From Planosporangium mesophilum (lineage in GTDB: Bacteria > Actinomycetota > Actinomycetes > Mycobacteriales > Micromonosporaceae), in assembly GCF_016863255.1 (NCBI RefSeq), contig NZ_BOON01000027.1:62001-126000 (forward strand): a stretch of DNA of 64,000 bases. The letters are read 5' to 3'. Below are positions 53,101-62,344 of the stretch, in pieces. A program made the translations under genes and the position numbers. Position 1 is the first letter of the stretch. Each line of letters begins with the position of its first letter. The notes below the pieces were generated by a model that was given only the letters and a program-made list of their open reading frames with translations, ran no database searches and was not told the DNA's origin.

Positions 53101-53853
53101 TTAATCCGTCAGTCGCAGCCGGCGGGCCAGGCCGAGCGGGTCCTGTGTAGCCCGCTGCACCTGCCCGAGGCGGCTGCCGGCGATCAACTGGGCGGCGCCC
53201 GCGCGCGCGGCGGCCTCGTACGCCGCGGCGAATGCCGACGCCGTCTGCCTGCCGATGTTGATTTCATGTGCCTGCGCCAGCCAGCGACGGTCGTAGCGGA
53301 TCTCGCGCACGTCGCCGCCGCCGGTGAGCGAAACGGTGACGCGTCGGTCGGCGCTGTGGCCGGTGTGCACTGCGGACTCGACTGCCGGGAGCCGCTCGCC
53401 CACCTCGTCGATGCCGCGCTCCATGTCCTCGACGAGCGCCAGGAGTTCCAGCAGCGCGACCCGGGTGTCTTCGGCGGTCATCCGGCCCGACGACGTGAGC
53501 TGGTGCAGCCGCTCGGCGAGACCGTCGCGGTCGAGGGAACCGGGACCGGGGACGGCCTCGGCGGCGTCGTCAACGAACGTCTCGCCCCAAGCCGACAACC
53601 GCGCGACCGCTGCGGCCTGCACCGCCTCGCGCACCGCATCGCCCAGCGCCTCTGCGCCGACCCGTTCACTCCAGCGTGCTGCGACCTGGACGGTTGAGAC
53701 CCGACCGGCATCGTCCAACGTGATGTTCACCGTGCCCGTGGCGTCCTCACCCCTGGCGCCTGCCGCGGCACCAGCGGCGGCCCGGGCCCGCCGCTCGAGC
53801 AAGGCAGTCTCGTCGACGAGACGCTCCAACGCGTCCTGACGATGATCGGACAT
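53101..53853 (-). CDS. Duplicated YbaB-like domain protein of the ESX-like operon
   Basis: A 250-aa protein with two YbaB/EbfC-like halves: GTVNITLDDAGRVSTVQVAA near residue 40, and RVTVSLTGGGDVREIRYDRR near residue 170, joined by a helical segment. In actinomycetes such proteins commonly accompany WXG100 genes. ATG 53853 is chosen. It heads the operon, 19 bases before the EspC-like gene. Confidence 0.8.
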   Translation of the reverse strand: MSDHRQDALERLVDETALLERRARAAAGAAAGARGEDATGTVNITLDDAGRVSTVQVAARWSERVGAEALGDAVREAVQAAAVARLSAWGETFVDDAAEAVPGPGSLDRDGLAERLHQLTSSGRMTAEDTRVALLELLALVEDMERGIDEVGERLPAVESAVHTGHSADRRVTVSLTGGGDVREIRYDRRWLAQAHEINIGRQTASAFAAAYEAAARAGAAQLIAGSRLGQVQRATQDPLGLARRLRLTD

Positions 53854-54215
53854 GCTGACCCCGTCCCCCGAACTTTTGCCGATCACATCGAAGCTAGCCG
53901 ACTATTGCAAAACACGTTCGCCAACGACAACCCCTGCCCTGCCCGGCCGGGTCGGAGACCGGGCTACTGACGTTCTTGCATGTTGAGAGCGTTGCAGCAG
54001 CGCACGCCCGTTCATGGCCTCGGAGTCCGATTGTCGAGGTTAGAAACCGGACACAATGCGACGTAGCGGCACCGTGATTGTTCATCGAGATTTTGGGCGT
54101 GATGCGCTGCTCACACTGCTCGGTCCATACACACGCTCTTTTGTCCGGCTGACCGTTGTGTGCACGTCAGCGGCAGCTGGGATTTGGCGCGCCGGTGGTT
54201 ACCCTGCCGTCGATA
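53854..54215. other. Intergenic stretch upstream of the ESX-like operon
   Basis: It contains the promoter region of the minus-strand operon. No gene recognised; composition is slightly less GC-rich than its surroundings. Confidence 0.35.
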
Positions 54216-54490
54216 GGCCTTAGCGGCCGACCGGAAGTCTTGTCCGTAACCGTCGGGCAGCCACGGCGAGCTCCAGGGCGCGGCGGTGGTCAGCAGCTGG
54301 TCGGGGGTGCGGTGGCGGAAGAAGGCGTGGGCCTGGCGGATGCGGTCGACCCCGGTGGCCGGGGCGGTGTTGGCGATCCAGGTCTTGAGTGCGGCCCAGA
54401 TGCGCTCGACGGGGTTGTCCTGTGGGCTGTAGCGGGCGCCTTCGAGCAGCAGCAGGGGCGGGTGGGCGGCCAGCCACCGGGCGGTGCGCC
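54216..54490 (-). mobile_element. IS630-type transposase C-terminal fragment
   Basis: The minus strand reads LLLLEGARYSPQDNPVERIW, then AALKTWIANTAPATGV and FFRHRTPDQLLTTAAPW, the final catalytic-Glu region of IS630-family DDE transposases. The N-terminal two thirds are missing. Confidence 0.7.
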
Positions 54491-54639
54491 GAGGGTCCGG
54501 GCCGCCTGGACCCGTGGATGCCAGCAGTTGGCTGAGCTCGGGTTGGTGCCAAGACGCTGGTGGTCGAGGCCGCCCGGCGACTCCGCGGTTTTCGGATCGG
54601 GCTTGTCACGATGGGCGCTCGGCTGGACATGGAGTAGAC

Positions 54640-55206
54640 GTGAGTTCCGGGACTGAGCACGAGGACCGCTTCCGACGCGTCTACGCGGTCAACTTCGAGC
54701 CGCTGCTGGCCTACGCGATGCGGCGCGTCGAGCAGCCTGAAGACGCGGCCGACGTGGTCGCCGAGACCTTCCTCGTCGCTTGGCGGCGCAGCCGTGACAT
54801 GCCGCCGGAGGCCGAGGCCCGGCTGTGGCTGTACGGCGTGGCCCGACGGGTGCTCGCCAACCACCACCGCGGCGGAGTGCGCCGGGAGCGGCTGGGCGAA
54901 CGGTTGCGGCAACGGCTCAGGGTCGCCTTCGGTGTCGACCCGGGCAGCGAGGTGCCCGAGCGGCTCGCGGTCCACGCCGCGCTGGCCCGGCTGGGTGAGT
55001 TGGATAGGGAGGTGTTGATGCTGACCTTCTGGGAGGGGCTGGAGCCGCGCGAGATCGCCGCGGTCCTGCGCGTGAGCTCGGCTGTGGTCCGTACCCGGCT
55101 GTCGCGTGCCCGGGCCCGGTTGCGAGATCTCGTCGGTGACGACCTCGGCCCGCCCGGACATGTACTCGATGTCATCGCCGTACGCACCCCTAAGGAGGGC
55201 AGATGA
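54640..55206 (+). CDS. ECF sigma factor
   Basis: A 188-aa sigma-70-family ECF sigma factor. Region 2 is visible in FEPLLAYAMRRVEQPEDAAD and VVAETFLVAWRRSR, and region 4 in LTFWEGLEPREIAAVLRVSS with VRTRLSRARARLR. GTG 54640 has GGAG 9 bases upstream. Its stop overlaps the ATG of a membrane protein that is probably its regulator. No obvious target promoters were identified in the window. Confidence 0.92.
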   Translation: MSSGTEHEDRFRRVYAVNFEPLLAYAMRRVEQPEDAADVVAETFLVAWRRSRDMPPEAEARLWLYGVARRVLANHHRGGVRRERLGERLRQRLRVAFGVDPGSEVPERLAVHAALARLGELDREVLMLTFWEGLEPREIAAVLRVSSAVVRTRLSRARARLRDLVGDDLGPPGHVLDVIAVRTPKEGR

Positions 55207-56309
55207 CCGACGAGCAGTTCGACCAGATGGTCCGAGACGCCGACCCTTACCGACCGGATGTCGTCAGGCACCTCGACGGGGTCGCGCAGAACCTCCTGGA
55301 GGAGATCATGTCCGTGCCGACCCTCGATCGCGTCGCCGAACCGCCGGTCAGGCACCGCTGGGCACGCCGCGGCGTGATGCGCAGCCTCGCCGGCGCGGGC
55401 GTCGCGGCTGCCGTTCTCGTCGGTGCCCTGGTCGTCTCGATCATGAGCCCCCACCAGTCGGGCGGCCGAAAGCCCTCCCCGGCGACCACCTCCGACGGGA
55501 GGAGAGCCGTCTCCTACTCGGCGGCGGTGCTGAAGGCGGCCGAGCAGAACCCGCGGCTGCTGATTGATGAAGCTGGCTGGAAGGCGACCACCGTCCACGG
55601 GTTCGCCGAGAAGGAGGGCGAAATCGGGTTCAGCAACGGTGGACGGCAGTTGGGGATGAACTGGTACCCGGCCGACCAGTACGACGACTTCCACTCCGAC
55701 CGGCTCAGGGTCAGCAAGCCCGAGCAGGTGAAGGTCGACGGCCGGCAGGGCGAACTGTTCCGGTACAGCGAGAGCGACTTCGCCGTCATGCTCGCGCCCC
55801 GCGACGGTTCCTTCGTCGAACTGCGTACCGGGGGCACCTGGACGCGTAGCGAGTTCGACCGGGTGCTCGCCGCCGTGGTCCACGTCGACGTCCGTACCTG
55901 GCTGGACGCGCTCCCGGAGGAGATCGTCACCCCCCAGCGGGTGGCCGAGCGCGCTGCCAAGGTGCTCGCCGACGTGCCCCTTCCTCCGGGTTTCGACACC
56001 GCCGCGCTGAACGACCTCGGCACCAACGACCCCTATCAGTTCGGCGCCGAAGTGACCGGCCGGGTCAGCTGCGGGTGGATCGCCGAGTGGCTGCGCGCGA
56101 AGAAGGCCGGCGACGAAGCCGCCCTCAAGCGGGCCGCCGACGCGTTGCGCAGCAGCCATAATTGGAAGGTGCTGAACGACATGAAGGACGAGGGCGCCTG
56201 GCCGGATGCGGTGTGGGAGACCGCCGACGCGGTGGTTGCTGGAAAAACGCCGCTCGGCGGGTACGGCCATAGCCTGGGCTGCGAGTTCTCCCGCGGTACG
56301 ACCCCGTAG
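55203..56309 (+). CDS. Membrane protein partner of the ECF sigma factor
   Basis: A 368-aa protein with a cytoplasmic N-terminus (TDEQFDQMVRDADPYRP), one membrane helix near residues 60-80 (AGAGVAAAVLVGALVVSIMS) and a large extracytoplasmic domain. The arrangement suits an anti-sigma or signal-sensing protein, although no zinc-type anti-sigma motif (HxxxCxxC) is seen. Its ATG overlaps the sigma gene's stop (ATGA). Confidence 0.8.
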   Translation: MTDEQFDQMVRDADPYRPDVVRHLDGVAQNLLEEIMSVPTLDRVAEPPVRHRWARRGVMRSLAGAGVAAAVLVGALVVSIMSPHQSGGRKPSPATTSDGRRAVSYSAAVLKAAEQNPRLLIDEAGWKATTVHGFAEKEGEIGFSNGGRQLGMNWYPADQYDDFHSDRLRVSKPEQVKVDGRQGELFRYSESDFAVMLAPRDGSFVELRTGGTWTRSEFDRVLAAVVHVDVRTWLDALPEEIVTPQRVAERAAKVLADVPLPPGFDTAALNDLGTNDPYQFGAEVTGRVSCGWIAEWLRAKKAGDEAALKRAADALRSSHNWKVLNDMKDEGAWPDAVWETADAVVAGKTPLGGYGHSLGCEFSRGTTP

Positions 56310-56339
56310 CCGTCCCGGATCGGCCGAGCGGCTCTCCGG

Positions 56340-56375
56340 CTGGGCGCTGAGGATGAGCGGATCCTCAGCGCCCAG
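56340..56375 (+). terminator. Terminator of the sigma factor operon
   Basis: A perfect 15-bp stem (CTGGGCGCTGAGGAT / ATCCTCAGCGCCCAG) with a 6-base loop lies 30 bases after the stop. Confidence 0.85.
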
Positions 56376-56607
56376 CGCCCGCTCTGCGTCTCGTCGCCCT
56401 TGACGGCAGCAGCGGCGGGAATGAAACGGCTCGTGTGAAGCCGCACCCGGCTTGCCACGGATCTCTGCGCGGAACCCAGCCGGCCACGTTGCGCCCGGGT
56501 GACCACACCTTGCTCGCTGGCCCTTCGACGCGGTCAGGCGGCTGGTAGCCGGGCGTACTCATCTCGGCATGGCCGCGCGATCAGCGGCAGATCCGGATAC
56601 CTGTCGC

Positions 56608-56964
56608 TCACTGACGTCGCCACGCCGCGGCGCACATCTCTATCCAGGTGGCGAGGTCAGACACGTCATCGACGGTAAGCAGCGAGTACGGTGGCGAACC
56701 GGCCAGTGGCGTGACACCTGTAAAAGCGTGATCGGGAGCGAAGAGAAGGAGCCGATCGTCGTCGCGATGGGCCAGCGTCAGATTGCCATTGGCCTCTACT
56801 GCGGCGGTGTAGTACTCACCGAGGTTGACGGGAACGTCGAGGCCGAGGTCTTCCCAGCGCCATGACGTCGGCCGCGGGCAAGGACTGTTCCTCGCATGTG
56901 GTCGGCGACCCGAACATCGTCCGACGCTGTGAGGGCGAGATGCCGGTCGCCATTGGCCGCTCAC
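56608..56964 (-). CDS. Hypothetical protein, possibly 5' truncated
   Basis: The C-terminal 85 residues look like real protein (SWRWEDLGLDVPVNLGEYYT, LAHRDDDRLLLFAPDHAFTG, DDVSDLATWIEMCAAAW), but the N-terminal 30 residues are basic and low quality. It may be a truncated actinomycete hypothetical. No family recognised. Confidence 0.45.
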   Translation of the reverse strand: MSGQWRPASRPHSVGRCSGRRPHARNSPCPRPTSWRWEDLGLDVPVNLGEYYTAAVEANGNLTLAHRDDDRLLLFAPDHAFTGVTPLAGSPPYSLLTVDDVSDLATWIEMCAAAWRRQ

Positions 56965-57035
56965 GCGGCGGTGGGCGGTGGTGTGGACAGGCAGTTCACG
57001 ATTCCCCTAGGCCGCCGGCCCGGCCTGGCGCGGTT

Positions 57036-57677
57036 TCAGCGGTAGGAGGTGTGGATCTCTGCGGGCTTGTCGTCCGGCAACGTGAAGACCCGGTCGATCG
57101 ACAGCTGTGCGAAGTCGGTCCGCTGGATCAGAGCGCGGGAGTACTTAGCGCGCAAGACGCTGGCGTCGGTCAGCTGGCCGGTGGCGTCCCGGACTGTGGC
57201 GTCGGCGATGAGCAGTACGGAACCGTACGACGACAGGTGCGGCTTCGCCGCCGCCAGCGCCGCGATGGCTTCCCGGCGCAGCCGGTTCTTCGCCGCTGCG
57301 TCGCCGGGATCCCTGCTGACCGTCCACGTGACGACCAGTTGGTTGCCGGCAGCTGGACGCACGTCCAGCTTCATGCTGGCCGCTGCGGCGGGGTCCACGG
57401 TGCCGAGCGCTCCGGCCAGCGAGTTCTCCACGTCCCGTACGGGGTTGTGCGGAGACGGGGCCGTCGAGGTCGTCACCGGCCCGGCTGAGGCAACGTCGGG
57501 GACCGGCGCCTGCGCCGGAAGCGACTGCGGGCCGACCTTGGCCATGTCGGCGCCCGGTACCTGGTCCTGTCCGCCGCCTGCGCAGCCGCCGACCATCATC
57601 AGTGGTACGACGAGTCCTGCCGCCCACAGCAGGGTTGACGCTCCCGCGCCGCTGCATCGAGACCGCTGTCGTGTCAC
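57036..57677 (-). CDS. Exported lipoprotein of unknown function
   Basis: A 213-aa lipoprotein. The signal peptide (STLLWAAGLVVPLMMVGGC) ends in a lipobox Cys. The mature part has a Pro/Ala/Thr-rich linker and a globular domain (LVVTWTVSRDPGDAAAKNRL, LSSYGSVLLIADATVRDATG). GTG 57677 is supported by AAGGAG four bases upstream on the minus strand. No family recognised. Confidence 0.75.
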   Translation of the reverse strand: MTRQRSRCSGAGASTLLWAAGLVVPLMMVGGCAGGGQDQVPGADMAKVGPQSLPAQAPVPDVASAGPVTTSTAPSPHNPVRDVENSLAGALGTVDPAAAASMKLDVRPAAGNQLVVTWTVSRDPGDAAAKNRLRREAIAALAAAKPHLSSYGSVLLIADATVRDATGQLTDASVLRAKYSRALIQRTDFAQLSIDRVFTLPDDKPAEIHTSYR

Positions 57678-58052
57678 TGCTCTCCTTCGCGGACGCGTAC
57701 GGTTTGCCGCACCCCGGCTCGCTAATGGTCGATGCCTCCCCGATGGAGTGGGACTCGGGCGTGGCATCGATGATCGGCTGCCGAGCGACGGTGCCGTGAC
57801 ATCCGATCGGTCGGGGTTCGTGGATGTCTGTCGGACGGCGGGTGCACTCGGTCGCGGGGTTGAGAATGGCCGAGGCGAAACTGCTGGCAGATATGGTTCA
57901 GTCAGTGCCCCTCGGCCACCAGCTGCTGGACCGCCGCGTAGCGCTGGCGGGGGCGCTGTTGCATTGAGCGTTTGCACGTTCGAGGCAGACATCCCATCAG
58001 GTTTGCTTGTCAAGCAGCAGTTTGTAGATCTTCTTGAGGCTGAGGCCAGGCG
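57678..58052. other. Stretch with a small ISL3-type fragment
   Basis: On the minus strand at 57900-57963, QQRPRQRYAAVQQLVAEGH and a stop resembles part of an ISL3-family transposase. The rest is unassigned DNA leading into the IS110 pseudogene. Confidence 0.4.
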
Positions 58053-58947
58053 GACCGCGCCGGAGTGGAAGGCACCGGTTCCTACGGCGCGGCCCTGACC
58101 CGATACCTACGCCGCTACGACATCACCGTCGTCGAGGTCAACCGGCCCGACCGGGCCGCCCGTCGCCGCCACGGCAAGACCGACGCCATCGACGCCACCG
58201 CCGCCGCCCACGCGGTGTTGTCCGCCCGGGCCACCACCACCGCCAAAACCGGCGACGGGCCGGTGGAGATGCTGCGCATGTTCAAGCTGGCCAGGACGTC
58301 CGCAGTCAAATCCCGTACCCAAGCTATGAACCAGCTCAAGGCCGTCATCGTCGGCGCCGACTGAGGCACTACGCGACGCCCTCGCCGGCCTGACCGAGAC
58401 GGCCCTGATCCGCCACTGCGCCGGCCTACCCCCGGCCTCGCCTACCGACGTGGCCACCGCCACCACCTACACCCTGCGCCGCCTGGCCCAACGCATCCAG
58501 GCACTCACCACCGAAGCCCGCGAGCTGGAACAACAGATCACCGCCGTCCTCGACGCGCACGCCCCGCAACTGCTCCAACGCCACGGCATCGGCCCCGACA
58601 GCGCCGCAGCCCTGCTCATCAGCGCCGGCGACAACCCCGACCGGATGAACAGCGAGCCCTCCTTCGCCGCCCTCTGCGGCGTCAGCCCCATCGAAGCGTC
58701 CTCGGGTAAGACCCGCCGACGCCGCCTCAACCGCGGAGGCGACCGCCGCGCCAACGCCGCCCTCTACCGCATCGCCCTGACCCGATCACGCTGCGACCAA
58801 CGCACCCGCGACTACCTCGACCGACGCACCGCCCAAGGCCTAACCCGCCGCGAAGCCATCCGCTGCGTCAAACGGTATATCGCCCGCGAGATCTACCACC
58901 TGATCCAACAACTCGACCTCGTGACCCAGCCCCCTGCAACGGCTTGA
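58053..58947 (+). pseudogene. IS110-family transposase, truncated and frameshifted
   Basis: The DEDD-type N-terminal domain begins only at VEGTGSYGAALTRYLRRYDI, so the first catalytic Asp region is missing. It continues through RPDRAARRRHGKTDAIDATA to a break at about 58360. The C-terminal domain resumes in another frame (HGIGPDSAAALLISAGDNPD, SFAALCGVSPIEASSGKTRR, LNRGGDRRANAALYRIAL) to a normal end. It is inactive. Confidence 0.88.
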
Positions 58948-59081
58948 CAAACATAGGGGCATCGGAGCCTTCCTTCGCAAGAACCATGATCACGCAAGGG
59001 CTGCGCTGACGATCGGCCAGGGTCACATGGACGGACCCGACAGGTTAAACGAAAAGCTAAGCGGCGCGGGTGGGCCCGCGG

Positions 59082-59528
59082 TCAGGCTGCGTACTTCTCC
59101 ACCAGCGCGCCGACGGCGGGCAGCGCCGCCTCGATATGCTTGCCCGCGCCGCCGCGTACCGCGTTGTACGCCTTCACGATCGAGCCGCGCTGGGACCACT
59201 GCGCCATATCGTCGGTCACTGCGAGCACGGACTCCGACACCTCCTCGCTCCGCTTGACGAGGTAGTCGCCAAACTGCCCACCCCCGGCCGCGCGGAAGTC
59301 CGCCCAGAAGGGCTGGAGCCGGTGCAGCAGGTTCGGCACCATGCTCTCGACCGTGGACTGGTAATAGCCGGCCGCGAAGGTGGTCACCGCCTTGTAGGCG
59401 ACCTTGAGAGCGCTGGCAGACACGCCGGACTTGGCGGAAAGCTCCTGCTCGACCAGCACCCGACAGTCGGCGGCAATCTGCTGCTGGGCGCCGTCCGAGA
59501 GCAGAATGTCGGGAAGGGCAGAATACAT
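59082..59528 (-). CDS. DUF6918-type protein
   Basis: A 148-aa helical protein of an actinomycete family of unknown function (VYKTVT-like VAYKAVTTFAAGYYQSTV, LQPFWADFRAAGGGQFGDYL, SIVKAYNAVRGGAGKHIEAA). ATG 59528 lies in a short AT-rich leader. It stands alone between the IS110 pseudogene and an AICE remnant. Confidence 0.8.
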   Translation of the reverse strand: MYSALPDILLSDGAQQQIAADCRVLVEQELSAKSGVSASALKVAYKAVTTFAAGYYQSTVESMVPNLLHRLQPFWADFRAAGGGQFGDYLVKRSEEVSESVLAVTDDMAQWSQRGSIVKAYNAVRGGAGKHIEAALPAVGALVEKYAA

Positions 59529-59754
59529 AGTTATTACGCTCCTAATCGTGTGCCAACGCGTCGACTAGTTATACCGGATTACGGGCTGTGACCAAGATCG
59601 TGTGAGTGCGCGTACACACGCTACAGTCCTACGCAGACAGTGATGGCGTTGCGCCCGCCGAAAATCTCGTCCGTACAGGTCATCCCTGGAGGATTTTCCT
59701 GTTTCGACTTCCTGTTTCGACGAGCGGACAACGCAAGCACCGCCGGGTAAGTGG

Positions 59755-59952
59755 GGACACGCGCTGCGCGTGCCGCGGGTGTGGCGGCGGACGACCCGGG
59801 TGTGCACCGGGCCGAAGGGCGGGGCGGTGAGGGTGACGAACACCGCCGGGTGGGTGTCCACGGTCTCCGGCACGCCATTGCCGCTCACCAGCAGCCTGCG
59901 CACGATCTGGTAGGCGTAGGCGTAGGCGTAGGCGTAGGCGTAGGCGTAGGCG
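59755..59952 (-). pseudogene. AICE replication-initiator (RepSA-like) remnant
   Basis: The minus strand reads QIVRRLLVSGNGVPETVDTH then PAVFVTLTAPPFGPVHTRVV, which I recognise from RepSA-type replication initiators of actinomycete integrative conjugative elements. It is preceded in frame by an Ala-Tyr repeat encoded by the GTAGGC tandem repeat. All other parts of the roughly 450-residue protein are absent. Confidence 0.65.
59910..59951. repeat. Hexanucleotide tandem repeat (GTAGGC)7
   Basis: Seven perfect copies. In the frame of the RepSA-like remnant on the minus strand they encode seven Ala-Tyr dipeptides just ahead of the conserved QIVRRLLV segment. Confidence 0.95.
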
Positions 59953-60030
59953 AGCCGGACCGGCCGGGTGCAGTCGGTCCGTGGCGGGGCTACGACCCGT
60001 GCACGCCCCCGGTTTGGGATGATGATCGAT

Positions 60031-60630
60031 ATGATCGATCGGCCGCAGCCGGCACCGTCACATCCGGCCTACCCCCTGCGTACGCGGCGACTGTTCCTGC
60101 GCCCGCTGACCGGCCGGGACATCGACGCTCTGCTCACCTACCGGGTCGACCCGGAGGTCTGCCGTTACCTGCCCTTCGAGCCGATGACCCGCACCGACAT
60201 CGAGCAGCATCTGGCGTCGCGCTGGGCCCGGACCTGGCTGACCGACGAGGGCCAGGAACTGAGACTGGGTGTCGAACTCGCCGCGACGGGCGAGCTTATC
60301 GGCGATGTGGTGCTTTTCTGGCATAGCCGCGAACACCGCGGTGGCGAGATCGGGTACGTGCTGCATCCCGGCCTCCAGGGGCAGGGGTACGCCACCGAGG
60401 CCGCGCGTGCGGTGCTGAGCCTCGGCTTCGACGTGCTCGGGTTGCATCGGATCGTGGCACGGATCGACGAGCGCAACGAGGCCTCGGCCCGGATGGCGTG
60501 GCGCCTGGGGATGCGCCAGGAGTCCCGACTCGTGCACAACGAGATTTTCAAGGGTGGGTGGAGGACGAGACTCGATTTCGCCATGCTCGCCGACGAATGG
60601 CGCCTGGCACAGCGGAGCCGACCGGAATGA
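60031..60630 (+). CDS. GNAT acetyltransferase (RimJ/RimL-like)
   Basis: About 199 residues. LRTRRLFLRPLTGRDIDALL, GEIGYVLHPGLQGQGYATEA (acetyl-CoA site) and GLHRIVARIDERNEASARMA identify the RimJ/RimL-like GNAT group. It transfers acetyl from acetyl-CoA to an amine. ATG 60019, 60022 or 60031 are all possible; no clear ribosome-binding site decides. Confidence 0.87.
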   Translation: MIDRPQPAPSHPAYPLRTRRLFLRPLTGRDIDALLTYRVDPEVCRYLPFEPMTRTDIEQHLASRWARTWLTDEGQELRLGVELAATGELIGDVVLFWHSREHRGGEIGYVLHPGLQGQGYATEAARAVLSLGFDVLGLHRIVARIDERNEASARMAWRLGMRQESRLVHNEIFKGGWRTRLDFAMLADEWRLAQRSRPE

Positions 60631-60763
60631 CGGCGCGGTAGTCGACCGGAATGCTGAACGTCGTGGCGGAGCACCACCCGGTGTAGGTGGCGACGGTGAG
60701 GCTGCGGCTGACCGCCTTCGGCGGAGCGGGGCGCGGGCGCTTTGACTCGGTATGTTGTCGGTC

Positions 60764-61219
60764 ATGACGGACGTGCGGCTGGAGCCGATGACCGAGGATC
60801 AGTACAAGCCGTGGAGGGCCGAGGCCGAGGCGCATTACGCGCAGAGCGTCGCCGCGTTGGGTCAGTCGGCTGAGGACGCGGCCCGAGACGCCGCCGACAC
60901 CTACGCGCAGTTGCTCCCCGACGAGTTCGCCACCCCTGACCACCATTTCTGGTACGCCTACGACGGCGACCACCGGGTCGGTTTCCTCTGGGTGAAAGTC
61001 ACCCGCGGCACCGCGTTCATCTACAACGTCGCGGTCGAGCCTGAGGTCCGCCGCCAGGGCTACGGCCGTGCGATCATGCTGGCCGCCGAGCGCTGGTGCC
61101 ACGACAACGCGCTGACCAGAATCGGTCTGCGCGTCTTCACCCACAACACCGGCGCCCGGGCCCTGTACGAGCAGCTGGGCTTCACCGAGACCGCCCGCAA
61201 CATGGCCAAAGACCTGTGA
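60764..61219 (+). CDS. GNAT acetyltransferase
   Basis: A 151-aa acetyltransferase with the N-terminal AHYAQSVAALGQSAEDAARD helix, FIYNVAVEPEVRRQGYGRAI (acetyl-CoA site) and FTHNTGARALYEQLGF. The start ATG 60764 is only 12 bases from an upstream in-frame ATG at 60752. No Shine-Dalgarno is seen, and TTGACT lies about 30 bases upstream, so a leaderless transcript is possible. Confidence 0.87.
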   Translation: MTDVRLEPMTEDQYKPWRAEAEAHYAQSVAALGQSAEDAARDAADTYAQLLPDEFATPDHHFWYAYDGDHRVGFLWVKVTRGTAFIYNVAVEPEVRRQGYGRAIMLAAERWCHDNALTRIGLRVFTHNTGARALYEQLGFTETARNMAKDL

Positions 61220-61329
61220 CTGCGATCCGCCGACCGCTTGCCTCCGGCGGCGATGCGTTGGCGTAGTTCGCAGCGGGAGTCGGTGGCGTTGCCTGCCGCG
61301 TTGTTCGGTGAGGATCACGACGTCTCCGG

Positions 61330-61670
61330 GCTCGTCACGCAGGTTGCTCGGCGCGTTCGGCGGCGGCGTACCGGTCGGGGAGCACCTCGAGGACGCGGGC
61401 CCAGTGGCGTTTGCCGGCGCTTACGCAGGTGCCGCCGCAGTTGTTGTGCGGCATGCCGAGGTCGTAGAGGCGGGGTGGGCGCAGGCCGAGCTGGCGGGTC
61501 CAGTCGAGCAGGTCGTCTTTGCTCAGGTGGGGCGGGTCGAGTAGTGGAAGTGGACCATCCAGGGTGCCCAGCCGGCGGTGATGCCGGCGGTGATGCCGGG
61601 GGCGCGGCCGCAGTCGCGGGCTGAGGTGTCCGGGCCGATGTAGAGGGTGTGGGTGTCAAAATCCTGGCAT
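61330..61670 (-). pseudogene. PAPS reductase-like (adenine nucleotide alpha hydrolase) remnant
   Basis: Minus-strand frames include KDDLLDWTRQLGLRPPRLYD, then GMPHNNCGGTCVSAGKRHWA and VLEVLPDRYAAAERA, a C-terminus found in phage- and island-borne PAPS-reductase-like proteins. Frames are broken and the N-terminal PP-loop is missing. Confidence 0.5.
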
Positions 61671-61677
61671 CGTAGGT

Positions 61678-61985
61678 GAACTGCGGTTCTATGCGGCTCG
61701 TTCGTACTCGTGATGGGCCGCCGAGGACGGGTCGACGTCTGGTCCGCTCGTGACTGGGGTCGACGTTGGGACGGTCGGACCGGGGCGGCTGTAACCGTAG
61801 GGCCCGGTGTGGACGGTGGCCGTTGTAGTGGCGGGCGTACTCGTCGAGGGTGCGGCGGAGATGTCGCTCGCCGAAGATGAGCATGCGGTCGGTGACTTCG
61901 GTTCGGGCGGTGAGTACGAACCGTTCGGCGTAAGCGTTGGCCCGCGGGCTGCGTGGTGGGATCTTGCAGACGGTGATGCCGGCGT
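61678..61985 (-). mobile_element. IS integrase C-terminal fragment
   Basis: The minus strand reads CKIPPRSPRANAYAERFVLT, RTEVTDRMLIFGERHLRRTL and YNGHRPHRALRLQPP, the end of an rve-type integrase including the catalytic Glu region. A frameshift separates it from the normal C-terminal tail (HEYERAA). Confidence 0.75.
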
Positions 61986-62002
61986 CGGCGCGGGTGGGGA
62001 GC

Positions 62003-62285
62003 TGATCGCCAGTGGGGATTGGCTGCAAGTGCTCAACCTGTTCGCGTTCCTCAACCTGTTCTTCGGTGTCTTCAATTTGCTGCCGATGGACGGCGGCCAC
62101 ATCGCGATCGCCTGGTTCGAGCGGATTCGTTCCAGATCGCCACCCGCCTTGGCCATCCCGACCCGGGGCGGGCGGACTACCAGAAGCTGACCCCGATCAC
62201 CCTGGCGGTAATCTCCGTGCTTGGAGTCTTGGTACTGCTGGCCGTCACCGCCGACAACATCAATCCAATAACCGTGTCTAAATAG
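62003..62285 (+). pseudogene. Site-2 protease (M50) C-terminal remnant
   Basis: LQVLNLFAFLNLFFGVFNLL followed by PMDGGHIAIAWFERI is the LDG-type third zinc-ligand region of Rip1-like intramembrane proteases. The tail (PGRADYQKLTPITLAVISVL, LAVTADNINPI) is in another frame. The N-terminal HExxH half is missing. It lies between two pieces of an IS integrase. Confidence 0.72.
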
Positions 62286-62344
62286 CTCGGTCCATCAACT
62301 CTAGGGTGTTCGGCATACCGACCGGTGAATCCACTGACAGGATC

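Noticed and set aside
60548-61318. A minus-strand frame overlapping the GNAT genes, including SRSLTVATYTGWCSATTF
   Set aside because: It is mostly the shadow of the acetyltransferase gene; the short coherent stretch is too small to support a gene.
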